From Xenorhabdus poinarii G6 (GTDB lineage: Bacteria > Pseudomonadota > Gammaproteobacteria > Enterobacterales > Enterobacteriaceae): a stretch of 64,000 nt of DNA. Shown piece by piece: positions 17,688 through 27,325 of this stretch. The first letter of the stretch is position 1. Each line of letters starts with the position of its first letter. The translations under genes were made by a program, and so were the position numbers. Location: positions 1,240,001-1,304,000 of the forward strand of contig NZ_FO704551.1 of assembly GCF_000968175.1 (NCBI RefSeq), written 5' to 3'. The notes under the pieces were generated by a model, which saw nothing but the letters and a program-made list of their open reading frames with translations, was not told where the DNA came from and searched no databases.

Positions 17688-17864
17688 ATGAATACTCAAG
17701 ATAATAAACGGGATAAGACGACGGAAAACGGTGATGTGCTTTCTGATACTTCAATCAGGGAAAAACAAACTGGCACACTAAATCAGGTCGAAAACAGTGT
17801 CAGTAATATCTTTGGCTTTGGCTATTCACATGCCAATTTCTTTAACAGCCATTTCGGAGCTTAA
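17688..17864 (+). CDS. Small unidentified ORF upstream of the tail fibre
   Basis: 58 residues from ATG 17688 with a good GAGGGG ribosome binding site seven bases upstream. It ends four bases before the tail-fibre start, so the two are probably translated together. The first half is charged and Thr/Asp-rich. The second half (NIFGFGYSHANFFNSHFGA) is aromatic and Gly-rich. I do not recognise it; a small structural or regulatory protein of the tail module is possible. Confidence 0.45.
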   Translation: MNTQDNKRDKTTENGDVLSDTSIREKQTGTLNQVENSVSNIFGFGYSHANFFNSHFGA

Positions 17865-17868
17865 TCCC

Positions 17869-18774
17869 ATGACAAAAATATTTAAAGTTCCTTTCGCCGA
17901 GCAGGGTAACAGAGTTTCTATTCCTGATGAAGCCCCATCAGACGGCGCTGTCTCGTATGCTCAGGGTTATGGTGAGGCTTACGGACGTGACCAGAATGAA
18001 GATCCCACCGCAAGGGATATTGAACGTGAAAAAATGAACGGGATTTTTCACGATATTACGGGAGCAGTAGGCGAAATCCAGAACTTTGGTGCGGCTCAAT
18101 GGTCTGTTGAAGCACCACCTTACCCTCTGCGTGGTTTGGTATACCATAAACAAAAATTCTGGCAATCACGCATTGAGAACAATAAGGAAGAGCCAAAAAT
18201 AGGTAATGCCTGGGTAGAATTAAAAGCTGACATGACCGCTGATGATGTGGGAGCTTATAGCAAGCAGGAGTCGGATACCCGTTTTCAACGGAAAGGTAAT
18301 TATGCTCCTGCAGGTGACTATGCCTTGAAAGGTGAAAGTTATACTAAACCGGAATCTGATGTTAAGTACCAGGCCAAAGGAAACTATCAACCAGCGGGTA
18401 ACTATGCTCCTGCTGGGAACTACGCCCTAAAAGGTGAAAGCTATACTAAACCTGAATCTGATGCTAAGTATCAAGCCAAAGGAAACTACCAACCTACAGG
18501 AAATTATGCAATCAGAGGTGAGTGTTATACCAAACAGGAAAGTGACAGTCGATATGCCAATACAAACACATCAATTACTGGAGTTCGGCAAGGAGAACGG
18601 AAATCAGAGTATTTTGAGGGACTATATAAAGACTGGGAATCTCCATACGGAAGTGTTTTAACCGGTATTAAAACAGTCATGTGGAATGGCGGGCGAATGC
18701 AAGTGAGTATTATATATTACCGAGTTATGCAAATTTTTGTAAGAAACCAGTGGATAACTATAGGAAGAATATAA
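17869..18774 (+). CDS. Phage tail fibre protein
   Basis: 301 residues from ATG 17869 (the frame is open further upstream, but MTKIFKVPFAEQGN is the usual fibre start). The N-terminal part (GAVSYAQGYGEAYGRDQNED, then DITGAVGEIQNFG) is the baseplate-attachment region of many contractile-tail fibres. Residues 125-225 form repeats like GNYAPAGNYALKGESYTKPESD, which build the shaft. The last 60 residues (TGVRQGERKSEYFEG...ITIGRI) are the receptor-binding tip. It shares shaft repeats, but not the tip, with the stump at 16208. It could belong to a phage or to an R-type bacteriocin. Confidence 0.8.
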   Translation: MTKIFKVPFAEQGNRVSIPDEAPSDGAVSYAQGYGEAYGRDQNEDPTARDIEREKMNGIFHDITGAVGEIQNFGAAQWSVEAPPYPLRGLVYHKQKFWQSRIENNKEEPKIGNAWVELKADMTADDVGAYSKQESDTRFQRKGNYAPAGDYALKGESYTKPESDVKYQAKGNYQPAGNYAPAGNYALKGESYTKPESDAKYQAKGNYQPTGNYAIRGECYTKQESDSRYANTNTSITGVRQGERKSEYFEGLYKDWESPYGSVLTGIKTVMWNGGRMQVSIIYYRVMQIFVRNQWITIGRI

Positions 18775-18775
18775 C

Positions 18776-19102
18776 ATGGTTACTAAATTAGGAAAGTTTA
18801 CCCTATACACGCCTGTTAATCCAATACCCAATGGGGCATATTTAAAAGATGGAAATGGGTTGGACTGGTACGAATCACAAAATTTATTCTCTATGGATAC
18901 GATGAAAATTGTTTATTACGAAGATGGAAAAATTGACTCTTATAGTAAAGATGTCTCTGCACTTTGGCCGATAAATGCTTATATATCAGAAATAAATCAT
19001 GAAGACATTCCAGAAGATTTCTTTGTGTCCGATGGATGGATATTTGAAAATGGTAAAATATCCAAATATGATACTATCCGAAAAAACAACGAAATGGGTT
19101 AG
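18776..19102 (+). CDS. Small tail-fibre-assembly-like protein
   Basis: 108 residues, starting directly after the fibre gene stop. YLKDGNGLDWYESQNLF...DTMKIVYYEDGKI and SALWPINAYISEI resemble the conserved start of tail-fibre assembly (Tfa/gpU-type) proteins. The usual C-terminal chaperone part is largely absent, so it is either a short type or a truncated one. The partner would be the fibre tip encoded just upstream. Confidence 0.55.
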   Translation: MVTKLGKFTLYTPVNPIPNGAYLKDGNGLDWYESQNLFSMDTMKIVYYEDGKIDSYSKDVSALWPINAYISEINHEDIPEDFFVSDGWIFENGKISKYDTIRKNNEMG

Positions 19103-19124
19103 TTATATAAAATAATTAAAGAAA

Positions 19125-19189
19125 TTATCCTGATAAATCAGGATAAGGAAATTTTTATTTTTGTTAAATACCACCTCTGCGGAGGTGGT
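19125..19189 (+). terminator. Two hairpins after the tail module
   Basis: TTATCCTGAT pairs with ATCAGGATAA (19125-19146), followed shortly by an ATTTTTATTTTT tract: a plausible terminator. A second perfect hairpin ACCACCTC-TGCG-GAGGTGGT lies at 19170-19189 without T-run and may serve the converging glycosyltransferase transcript. Confidence 0.5.
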
Positions 19190-19229
19190 CAACAACAAAG
19201 TTTACCTTTGATTTTGACATTACTAATGT

Positions 19230-20201
19230 TTACTTTTTGAGTAAAGAAAAAGCCGCATCAATAATTTTATCTAACGAAATATTATTAACGTTTTCTGGGT
19301 CATACAGAGTGATACACATATCATTTAATGCAAGTGGCGACCAGTTTTCAGGTTTTGTTACAGCATAAAGTGCAATGGTTTTTTTCTTTAATGCAGCTGT
19401 TAAATGACAAATCCCACCATCACCAACGATAATTAAAGTCATCTCATTAAGTAATGATAAAAATGAATCTAACGAATCACAGATGACAATCTGACAATTT
19501 GCATTTATATGACAAATGAGGTCTTTAGCCAAATGAATATCGTCATGGAGTGCTGAAATAATAAATTTTGCAGCAGGGTATTTTTCTGTTATTTTATCAG
19601 CAATTAAAGAAAGTCTATTGTGTGTTATTAAGCTGCTCTCCCTGTTATTTGAAACTGAAAATAATATTAGTGGGTTTTCACTATTCGCTTTTATTAGTAT
19701 CTTATGTATGGTTGGTATCTTATGTATGGATATAGTAGGAAATAAATCGGATGATAAATAGTTTTCATTGGGTGAGAATATTTTTAACACTTTCAACGCC
19801 TGATGATGACCTTTTACCATCTCTTGATTGGTGGGAAAGTTCACTAATTTAGAGTGCCAGCTTTTATCGGATACAACCGCATAACGTTTTTTTGCCCCCA
19901 ATAACCATAAAAACAAGTTATTAAGTTTCATTGGGCTTGGTTTGGCTGAGATAGCTATATCGAATTTTTTGTTTCGGAAATTTATCGCTGTTTTAACAAT
20001 AGAAAAGTATTTGTTCCCGCTTGGTAAAACATTTATATCTATATTTGAACAGTAAAACAAATACTTTGCAAGGTCATAACTTCCATGCTCTATAAACAAA
20101 CTAATTTTCGCATTGGGATATTTTTTCTGTATAAATTTAACCAATGGTTGAGTGAGAATTAGATCACCTAAGCCATTTCTTCTTAAGATCGCTATTTTCA
20201 T
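19230..20201 (-). CDS. Glycosyltransferase family 9 (heptosyltransferase-like)
   Basis: 323 residues. The N-terminus (MKIAILRRNGLGDLILTQPL) is the GT9 signature of ADP-heptose:LPS heptosyltransferases, and GDGGICHLTAALKKKTIALY is the C-terminal nucleotide-sugar binding motif. It probably adds a sugar to lipopolysaccharide core or another surface glycan in the cytosol. It stands alone, away from any waa cluster, between the phage tail module and tRNA-Pro, and is AT-rich, so it may be cargo of the island that changes the host surface. Acceptor and donor cannot be told from sequence. Confidence 0.8.
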   Translation of the reverse strand: MKIAILRRNGLGDLILTQPLVKFIQKKYPNAKISLFIEHGSYDLAKYLFYCSNIDINVLPSGNKYFSIVKTAINFRNKKFDIAISAKPSPMKLNNLFLWLLGAKKRYAVVSDKSWHSKLVNFPTNQEMVKGHHQALKVLKIFSPNENYLSSDLFPTISIHKIPTIHKILIKANSENPLILFSVSNNRESSLITHNRLSLIADKITEKYPAAKFIISALHDDIHLAKDLICHINANCQIVICDSLDSFLSLLNEMTLIIVGDGGICHLTAALKKKTIALYAVTKPENWSPLALNDMCITLYDPENVNNISLDKIIDAAFSLLKK

Positions 20202-20504
20202 ATTGATTTATTTACCAGTGTATAATGATTGAAATATATACTCAATTAACTTGAAGATGCCTGAAAGGGTATGACTCATCTTGTTAATTTTTAATCCAGA
20301 GTTCCTTTTTTCTTTTCTTCCTTACCCAGAGTTCGTTGAATATTTTTTCTAATAAATTTCAAATAGAAACTATCGAAAAAACAGCTAGAAAAAAGGTGTT
20401 TCTCGTACCTTTGGTCAGCAACAAAACCCATCTAAAAGTTAGCACACTTTTGCCACTTCTTGTCGGCCATTTTACCATCATTTTACCATGAGCAATCTTC
20501 AGGC
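20202..20504. other. Non-coding boundary between island and tRNA-Pro
   Basis: No gene is visible. The repeated TTTTACCATCATTTTACCATG (20470-20490) and the short GTCGGC copy near 20463 are the kind of debris found next to tRNA attachment sites, but I find no integrase gene and no duplicated tRNA 3' end on the far side of the island. Confidence 0.35.
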
Positions 20505-20537
20505 ATAAAAAAACCAACCTTAACAGGTTGGTTTTTC
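20505..20537 (-). terminator. Terminator of tRNA-Pro
   Basis: AAAAACCAACC pairs with GGTTGGTTTTT across TTAACA. T-runs exist on both strands, so it ends the tRNA transcript and also transcription from the island. Confidence 0.75.
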
Positions 20538-20547
20538 TAGGGAAATT

Positions 20548-20624
20548 TGGTCGGCATGATAGGATTTGAACCTACGACCCCCGACACCCCATGACGGTGC
20601 GCTACCAGGCTGCGCTACATGCCG
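20548..20624 (-). tRNA. proL: tRNA-Pro (anticodon GGG)
   Basis: 77 bases including encoded CCA. The acceptor stem CGGCATG/CATGCCG is perfect, the T loop is GGTTCAAATCC and the anticodon loop ATGGGGT reads GGG, which decodes CCC/CCU. The 5' end is at 20624. It lies just downstream of yejM, as proL does in E. coli, and borders the accessory island. Confidence 0.95.
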
Positions 20625-20699
20625 ATGACTTGTTACATATTACCCTTTTTTATTTTCAAAGCAAGCCCCTAATTTAGTGAGTGCCTGATTTTTAAACGA

Positions 20700-22439
20700 T
20701 TAATGTGCTAAAAATCGTTTCACTTCAGTGAAGACCTGTAATAATTGAGCAAGATTTGGCTTAGCGCCCTGAATTTCATTGCCGTCTAAATCATACAGGT
20801 GATATTCCCCATCTTTGGAAAGGTAGATGGTATTTTTAGCGGTTGTGATGATTAATGAACCATTCTCCCCAGTAATCAGCCACGGTTTTTCTCTTTGGGC
20901 ATTAAAGAGATCCTCGCCTTGTGAGTAATCTTCTGGCGAATTAGTAACGTGTAATAAACGACGCATTAAAGTTGCCATGATATCTTGGTGGCTAGTCAGC
21001 TTATCGATAGTTTGTGCAGGGGTACCCGGCCAATGAATGATCAGGGGAACGTGGAGCTGTTCACGGTTGAATTTGTCATCAATAAGCCATTTGGTCCTGT
21101 TGTCTGATACTGCGTTACTTTGCTTGGCTGTGAGCACAATGATCGTTTTATCTAAAATCGCTTTATTTTTTAGGGTATCTAAAATATGGCGGATTTCAGT
21201 ATCCAGCGCTTTTTTGTCAAATTTGCCAGAGGAAGGTGCAAAACCGTTAATATCCAGCAATGAAAACCAGGGAGCAGAACCATTGTGCAGATCCAGCCAT
21301 TGGCGCCATTGTGTGACAGTTAAGCTATCGCTTTGCCTTTTTGCTTCTGGTAATGAGTAGTCGGTGAGTATGGCCTGGCGATAAAGCGGTGTCTGGAATC
21401 CATCTGAAGAGAAAAGACCAAATTGATATCCTTGATGTGTTAAAGCATCAATAAGCACAGAAGATTTTCTGGCGTTAAGGATACCGTCCAGATAACCTGA
21501 TGAAATACCATAAAATAAGCCAAATAATGCTGCATTATCCCGTAAACCAGTGCTGAAATGGTGAGTAAACCGGATATTGTTCTGTGCAAAATGCGCCAGC
21601 GCTGGCATATCACGGATAATGTCCTGATTATCTAATCCATCCACAACAAGTAGCAGTAGGTTATAGTGACGATCAGTCTCCCGGTACGATAATTTATTCA
21701 GTGGATAATTCACACTTAATGCAGCTGGATCGCCTTGCTGGTTAATGCGACGCTGAAATTCCTGATGATTCAATAGACCATGTTTTTCAAGGAACTTACG
21801 GGCTGTCATGGGGTAAGAAATGGGCAAGTTTGAGCGCTGCATGGTAATTGGACGATAGAAATTGGCATCTGCCCAGATGTACATGAGGTGTGAAGCGATA
21901 AAGGCCGCCATAAATACGGTGGCCAGTGGTTTACCAAATCGTTGACGACTCAGGCTACGTAATTTTTGCCAGCTCCATGTGCCAAAAAGCATCTGTATCA
22001 GGAAAATCAGCGGGATACAGATGAACATGAATTGCCATTCTCGTGTTAATTCACCTTGCTCCGGGTTAGTGACTAAATCCCAAACCAATGAGTTTAGATG
22101 CAGCTGAAAGCGGGCATAGATGGAGGAATCGAATATCAGTAGTGTTAAACCAGCGGTTGCCAGAGCCGCTGAAAGAAACCTCATTAGCCGCTGCGACATG
22201 ACAATAAATGTTAGCGGAAATAAAATAAGTAAGTAAATGGCAAAGACAATAAAACTGAAATGACCGAGCCAACTGACCAGCGCATAGATGCGTCCAAACA
22301 GTGTACCCGGCCAGTCAGATGCAAATAAATAGCGACTGCCCAGCACCAGACTGAACATAATATTGAACAGTGCGAACCAGTGCCCCCAACTGATCATCTG
22401 AGAAACTTTGTCGCGGTAATGCTGACGGCTAGTCACCAT
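20700..22439 (-). CDS. yejM: Inner membrane protein YejM/PbgA (LapC), LPS level sensor
   Basis: 579 residues (E. coli 586). Five hydrophobic segments fill the first ~190 residues; the rest is a periplasmic sulfatase/alkaline-phosphatase-fold domain (LLLLVVDGLDNQDI, later IIVLTAKQSNAVSDN). In enterobacteria it binds lipid A in the periplasm and controls LpxC breakdown through LapB, setting the LPS level. The sulfatase catalytic Ser/Cys is not in the usual context, as in the family. It is cotranscribed with yejL, 30 bases upstream. Confidence 0.95.
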   Translation of the reverse strand: MVTSRQHYRDKVSQMISWGHWFALFNIMFSLVLGSRYLFASDWPGTLFGRIYALVSWLGHFSFIVFAIYLLILFPLTFIVMSQRLMRFLSAALATAGLTLLIFDSSIYARFQLHLNSLVWDLVTNPEQGELTREWQFMFICIPLIFLIQMLFGTWSWQKLRSLSRQRFGKPLATVFMAAFIASHLMYIWADANFYRPITMQRSNLPISYPMTARKFLEKHGLLNHQEFQRRINQQGDPAALSVNYPLNKLSYRETDRHYNLLLLVVDGLDNQDIIRDMPALAHFAQNNIRFTHHFSTGLRDNAALFGLFYGISSGYLDGILNARKSSVLIDALTHQGYQFGLFSSDGFQTPLYRQAILTDYSLPEAKRQSDSLTVTQWRQWLDLHNGSAPWFSLLDINGFAPSSGKFDKKALDTEIRHILDTLKNKAILDKTIIVLTAKQSNAVSDNRTKWLIDDKFNREQLHVPLIIHWPGTPAQTIDKLTSHQDIMATLMRRLLHVTNSPEDYSQGEDLFNAQREKPWLITGENGSLIITTAKNTIYLSKDGEYHLYDLDGNEIQGAKPNLAQLLQVFTEVKRFLAH

Positions 22440-22469
22440 ATCTTCTTTTTACGTCAAGATGTTGTAAGG

Positions 22470-22697
22470 TTAATGCGCTTTGTCTTCGTTGATTGAAGAC
22501 TGTAACGCGTGTACAAACGAGTCTACAATATATTTGCGCTGTTCAGGGGCAATGCTCGTATTGATCAAATTCGTTACCATATTTCCCAGAACCATTAAAG
22601 TCAGGTCAGTTGGTGTATGGTTTTTCTCGAAAACATTGACTAATTCAGTCAATAAATGTTCAAATTTTTCATCGCTATAGCGAGATGACTGTGGCAT
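22470..22697 (-). CDS. yejL: YejL family protein (UPF0352)
   Basis: 75 residues, the family length. It begins [16 protein letters not shown] and contains [19 protein letters not shown], both conserved in YejL. It is a small helical protein of unknown function, first gene of the yejL-yejM unit and divergent from yejK. Confidence 0.9.
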   Translation of the reverse strand: MPQSSRYSDEKFEHLLTELVNVFEKNHTPTDLTLMVLGNMVTNLINTSIAPEQRKYIVDSFVHALQSSINEDKAH

Positions 22698-22982
22698 AAA
22701 TCAAATATCCTGCATGTACAAAGCCCTATATCTTACCGTATAGAGGGGTAATTTTCTGCTTTTTTATGACAAATTAATTTTCTGATGCCGGAATTGTTTT
22801 ACCCACTTGAATAGACGGCCCCATTTTCATCTCTGATGTGTTAATTATTCAGCGAAGTATGTTTTTTGCCATTGAGCTTTTTGGTTGCAGCAGAGAGTGA
22901 ACGATGTTTGAATACGCCGCTAACTGCAAGGTCTTATCCTCATTGGGGATACATGCCAGAGCCGCAAGAAGGAGTATAAATA

Positions 22983-23987
22983 ATGAGTCTGGAAATTAGC
23001 CAGATCGCGTTACATCGGTTGATTAAACGTGATGAACAAACGTTGGAAGTGATTTTGCGTGATACTTTGCTGGATGCCAATCCAGTGGTTGAAGCGATGA
23101 TGGCAGAGTTGCATCGTGTATATAGCGCGAAAAGCAAGGCTTACGGTTTGTTTAATGAGGAGAGTGAGCTGGCGGGAGCGCTGCGTCATCTGCGTAAAGG
23201 CGATGAGGATTTTCTCGGTTTTAGTCGGGCGGCAACCGTTCGTCTGAAAGATGAATTGGCGAAATACCCGTTCGCAGAAGGGGGAACGGTACTGTTTTGT
23301 CAATATCGATATCTTGCTGTGGAATATTTACTGATTGCGGTGCTAAATAGTTGCGATAGCATGTCTGTCAATGATGAACTGGATGTCAATACAACGCAGT
23401 ACTTGGATATTCCTCATGCGGATATTGTTGCAAGAATCGATTTGACTGAATGGGAAACCAATCCCGGCTCCAGTCGTTATCTGACTTTCCTGAAAGGGCG
23501 GGTAGGACGTAAAGTTTCTGATTTTTTCATGGATTTTTTGGCTGCCAGCGAAGGCATGAATGCCAAAGTTCAAAATAAAGGTTTATTGCAGGCTGTGGAC
23601 GATTATTGTGAATCGGTACAACTGGCAAAAAATGAACGTCAGGCTTATCGTCAGCAAGTTTATAGCTATTGTCATGATCAGTTACAGGCTGGCGAGGAAA
23701 TTAAGCTGCACGCTTTATCTCAAGAGCTACCTCCGTTGGGAGAGCAAAATTTCCAGCAGTTTTCGCAGGCGCAGGGTTATGAATTGGAAGAAAGTTTTCC
23801 GGCCGATCGCGGAACATTACGCCAATTAACAAAATTTGCGGGCAGCGGAGGCGGGTTAACCATTAATTTTGATGCCAGTTTGATGGGAGAACGCATTTTT
23901 TGGGATCCGGCCACGGATACTTTGACGATTAAAGGCACGCCTCCGAATCTGCGTGATCAATTACAACGTCGGGGTAGTAACCACTAA
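22983..23987 (+). CDS. yejK: Nucleoid-associated protein YejK (NdpA)
   Basis: 334 residues (E. coli 335). It begins [16 protein letters not shown] and contains [15 protein letters not shown] and [14 protein letters not shown], typical of NdpA. The protein is associated with the nucleoid and in E. coli reported to interact with topoisomerases. AAGGAG lies 9 bases before the ATG. It is transcribed divergently from yejL across 285 bases. Confidence 0.93.
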   Translation: MSLEISQIALHRLIKRDEQTLEVILRDTLLDANPVVEAMMAELHRVYSAKSKAYGLFNEESELAGALRHLRKGDEDFLGFSRAATVRLKDELAKYPFAEGGTVLFCQYRYLAVEYLLIAVLNSCDSMSVNDELDVNTTQYLDIPHADIVARIDLTEWETNPGSSRYLTFLKGRVGRKVSDFFMDFLAASEGMNAKVQNKGLLQAVDDYCESVQLAKNERQAYRQQVYSYCHDQLQAGEEIKLHALSQELPPLGEQNFQQFSQAQGYELEESFPADRGTLRQLTKFAGSGGGLTINFDASLMGERIFWDPATDTLTIKGTPPNLRDQLQRRGSNH

Positions 23988-24020
23988 GTTACTGACAGTG
24001 AAAAAATAAAGGGACAGAAA

Positions 24021-24050
24021 TAAATAACGCCGCAAATGCGGCGTTATTTA
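24021..24050. terminator. Bidirectional terminator between yejK and rplY
   Basis: TAAATAACGCCGC pairs perfectly over 13 bases with GCGGCGTTATTTA across AAAT. The AT ends give T-rich tails on both strands. Confidence 0.75.
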
Positions 24051-24084
24051 CTCGGCGTCCCGATAAAAGCTCGACTGTGGCTAA

Positions 24085-24366
24085 TTAAGCACGCAGGAAA
24101 TCGATGTGCGTCAGTTTAGGTTTAAACGGATGACGCTGTACTGCCTGCACTTTAACTGTAGTTTCTTTACCATCAACAACCAAAGTCAGAACTTCGTAGA
24201 ATTCTGGTTTGCTTTCGTGATTGATAACTGCATCGTGATCCAGTTCGATAGAAACTGGTTCTTGGTTACCACCGTAGATGATCGCTGGAAACTTGTTAGC
24301 TTTACGCAGGCGGCGGCTCGCACCCTTACCCTGCTCTTTACGTACTTCTGCATTGATAGTTAACAT
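24085..24366 (-). CDS. rplY: 50S ribosomal protein L25
   Basis: 93 residues (E. coli 94) from ATG 24366: [20 protein letters not shown], with FPAIIYGG and the end [12 protein letters not shown] typical of the short, Ctc-less L25 of enterobacteria. It binds 5S rRNA. The frame is open for 29 more codons upstream, but these are unlike L25. In E. coli rplY lies in the same place beside yejK and yejH. Confidence 0.96.
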   Translation of the reverse strand: MLTINAEVRKEQGKGASRRLRKANKFPAIIYGGNQEPVSIELDHDAVINHESKPEFYEVLTLVVDGKETTVKVQAVQRHPFKPKLTHIDFLRA

Positions 24367-24555
24367 TATTTTTTCTCTTGAAAAGAAGAAAATAAATCCT
24401 GCTACAGGCGACCCAGCAGCAGGTTCGATACTTGGCTTAACGTGATATATCACACTGAGCGGGCGGCATTCTAACGAAAAACCGATATGACAGCAAATAT
24501 AAATATGTTTTTAGATTGTTAACAGGCAATTTGTCTGGCATTGTGCACCCACATT

Positions 24556-26313
24556 TTAGTACAAATCATCAGCTCGTCGGAACCGTCCTTGATAGTCAAA
24601 GATTTTTTCCCGAATCTGCCAAAATTGCCCTTTTTTACGTGCGACAACAAAATCAGGGTGGCGTAATAAAGGACATTGATTAGCAATATCTGCCGCTGTT
24701 TTCCAACGAAAAACAGTTCCGGGAGCACGCTGGTGCTGGCGAATAAATTGCAGTTCAAAGACTTTTTTCTGAGCGGGGGTAGATAAACGGAATAGCTCTG
24801 ATACATCTGCACCATCTTCATCGTAATAAGTGATTTTCAGCCATTCTCCTTTGTTGTCCTGACCCGGGGTGAGTTGCATTCCGCCACAACGCAATACCAG
24901 CGCATCTTTCAGTTTCAACGCCGCTTTTAGCATATCGTCAGGATCGACCAGCACGGCTTCACAACGATGGCAGCGGCGGGCAGCAATATCATTTTCTACT
25001 CCACAATGGGGGCAGGATTTGAAGCGAAAACGAAAATCACACTGTTGACGTTTCCCCTTTTCGTCTTCTTCCCAACCCTGGCAGCGCCGGCCAAAATGTT
25101 CAATGAGTTCGCCATCGGCGGTGCATATGCCCCAAAAAGTATTGGCAAATTGGCAAAGGGGACAAAATACTTGTACCGGCTGGCTTTGTGGATTGGGTTT
25201 GCTGCTACCAACTTCTGGCGTATAAAGATCATGAGGATTGCCCGCATAATCCAGGATCAGGCAATCTTTTTTGTCAGGAAATAGGCGTAAGCCACGCCCA
25301 ACAATTTGCTGATAGAGACTGACCGATTCTGTCGGCCGCAATATGGCGATTAAATCAACATGGGGGGCATCGAACCCGGTGGTGAGTACGGCAACATTGA
25401 CCATATAACGGAGTCGCTGTGCCTTGAAGTCAGTAATTAGGCGATCCCGTTCTGGTGCGGGAGTCTTGGCACTGATTAGCGCGGTTTGATTTATTGGCAG
25501 TAATTGGAAAATTTCTTTGGCATGTTCGACCGTCGCAGCGAAAATCATCATACCTTTGCGATCTTTTGCATATTCAATAACTTGCCTAATGATATGGGGA
25601 GTAATGCGCTTTTGGCGTTTAATTTCCCGGTTTAATTCCGCCTCATTGAATATGCCTTGTTGGCTGGTACGCACCTGGCTGAAATCATATTGCATGACCG
25701 GCATATCCAGTCTTTCCGGCGAAACCAGAAAATGATGTTTGATCATATAACGCAATGGCAATTCATAAATACAATGACGAAAAAAACAGTGTTCATCGCC
25801 GCGGATCATGCCATGGTAATGATATTGATATATCCAGCCGGTGCTGAGGCGATAAGGGGTTGCCGTTAAACCTAAGATACGGATTTGGGGATTGTTTTGC
25901 CGGAGCTGCTGAATGATTTGTTGATATTGACTGTTTTCATCGTCGCTGATGCGATGGCATTCATCAATGATTAGCAGTGAAAAAGGGTGATTAAAGCAAT
26001 CCAGATTACGCGCGATGGATTGAATGCTGCCAAAAACGACTTTTCCTTCACTGTGTTTTTGATTCAGTCCGGCGGAAAAAATATCGGCACTCAATCCATA
26101 AGCACAATATTTGCTGTGATTTTGCTCAACGAGTTCTTTAACGTGTGCCAGGATCAGCACACGGCCATGAGCTAATTTTGCCAGTTCAGCGATGACAAGG
26201 CTTTTACCCGCGCCGGTTGGTAAAACAATGACGGCAGGATCTTTGTGTTGGCGAAAATAGCGAAGGGTTGCGTCTACCGCTTCTTGTTGATAAGGACGTA
26301 AAGTAAAAGCCAT
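24556..26313 (-). CDS. radD: DEAD/DEAH-box ATPase RadD (YejH)
   Basis: 585 residues from ATG 26313 ([17 protein letters not shown]), matching E. coli RadD (586). PTGAGKS is Walker A, IIDECHR Walker [10 protein letters not shown] motif III, and [12 protein letters not shown] plus QIVGRGLR are motifs V and VI of superfamily 2. A four-cysteine zinc region follows (CPLCQF..., CPHCG..., CHRCEA). It helps repair double-strand breaks and crosslinks and stimulates RecA. An upstream in-frame ATG (26376) adds 21 unrelated residues. Confidence 0.94.
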   Translation of the reverse strand: MAFTLRPYQQEAVDATLRYFRQHKDPAVIVLPTGAGKSLVIAELAKLAHGRVLILAHVKELVEQNHSKYCAYGLSADIFSAGLNQKHSEGKVVFGSIQSIARNLDCFNHPFSLLIIDECHRISDDENSQYQQIIQQLRQNNPQIRILGLTATPYRLSTGWIYQYHYHGMIRGDEHCFFRHCIYELPLRYMIKHHFLVSPERLDMPVMQYDFSQVRTSQQGIFNEAELNREIKRQKRITPHIIRQVIEYAKDRKGMMIFAATVEHAKEIFQLLPINQTALISAKTPAPERDRLITDFKAQRLRYMVNVAVLTTGFDAPHVDLIAILRPTESVSLYQQIVGRGLRLFPDKKDCLILDYAGNPHDLYTPEVGSSKPNPQSQPVQVFCPLCQFANTFWGICTADGELIEHFGRRCQGWEEDEKGKRQQCDFRFRFKSCPHCGVENDIAARRCHRCEAVLVDPDDMLKAALKLKDALVLRCGGMQLTPGQDNKGEWLKITYYDEDGADVSELFRLSTPAQKKVFELQFIRQHQRAPGTVFRWKTAADIANQCPLLRHPDFVVARKKGQFWQIREKIFDYQGRFRRADDLY

Positions 26314-26583
26314 TTTTATGTTATTGTCATAAATATCAGGTAAAAGATCATGGCTGTAGAGAATAGCATTTTTCATCCAGCCCGGCTGTCAGGAAATAAC
26401 GTGTCTTTATTTTCTCAAGCATAAGTGCGCTATAACGCATAGCTTATTGTTGATATAGTAACTTCCGTGATGATTTTCCTATGAATTATCTGTTTGGTCT
26501 TGTATTCCAGTAATGGCCTTGACGTTGCGTGCAATATCAAGGATGTGTTCATATGTATTTATTTTTATCAGGTACAGCGATTC

Positions 26584-27291
26584 ATGCGATTGGATAAATT
26601 TTTATCACAACAATTAGGTATTAGCCGCAACGATGTGGGACGTGAGTTGCGGGCAGGGCGAGTGACTGTCGATGAGGAAATCATTAGAGCAGGTGCCTAT
26701 AAATTGAAGTCCGATCAGCAAGTTGCCTATGATGGCACGATATTGAAACAATTAAATGGTCCACGTTATTTCATGTTGAATAAACCGCAAGGTTATGTGT
26801 GTTCGACAGATGATCCGTCCAATCCCACGATTTTGTATTTTATTGATGAGCCGGTTGCCCATCAATTACATTCGGCAGGGCGTTTGGATATTGATACAAC
26901 AGGGCTGGTTTTGTTGACTGATGATGGGCAATGGTCACATCGCATCACCTCGCCCAAACATCATTGTGAAAAAACGTATCTTGTGACATTGGAGCACCCC
27001 ATTGCTGAGGATACTGAGCAAAAATTTCTGACGGGCGTGCAACTGAATGGGGAAAAAACCCTGACAAAACCCGCACTGCTGGAAATTATCGAGCCTCAGC
27101 GTGTTCGTCTGACGATCAGTGAAGGGCGTTATCATCAGGTAAAACGGATGTTTGCTGCCGTAGGAAATCATGTTGTCGCGCTTCATCGGGAGCGAATCGG
27201 GAAAATTTATCTTGATCCTGCATTGGCGTCAGGAGAATATCGAGCGCTGACTGAGTGTGAAATCAACAGCATACAAATGCCAACCCCTTAA
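26584..27291 (+). CDS. rsuA: 16S rRNA pseudouridine(516) synthase RsuA
   Basis: 235 residues (E. coli 231) from ATG 26584. An S4 domain ([18 protein letters not shown]) is followed by the synthase domain with catalytic Asp in [15 protein letters not shown] and the [12 protein letters not shown] motif. It modifies U516 of 16S rRNA. The upstream extension of the open frame to 26494 is not family-like. It lies divergent from radD and 34 bases before bcr. Confidence 0.94.
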   Translation: MRLDKFLSQQLGISRNDVGRELRAGRVTVDEEIIRAGAYKLKSDQQVAYDGTILKQLNGPRYFMLNKPQGYVCSTDDPSNPTILYFIDEPVAHQLHSAGRLDIDTTGLVLLTDDGQWSHRITSPKHHCEKTYLVTLEHPIAEDTEQKFLTGVQLNGEKTLTKPALLEIIEPQRVRLTISEGRYHQVKRMFAAVGNHVVALHRERIGKIYLDPALASGEYRALTECEINSIQMPTP

Positions 27292-27325
27292 TTTTTTATC
27301 CTTCAACTGATTCAGGAGTCACTCA

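Noticed and set aside
17869..18600. Repeats with CRISPR-like regularity
   Set aside because: They are in-frame protein repeats of a tail-fibre shaft with coding variation, not identical DNA repeats with unique spacers.
20463..20490. Attachment-site duplicate of the tRNA-Pro 3' end
   Set aside because: Only six to eight bases match the tRNA end, too few for a core site; no matching copy was found near 10000.
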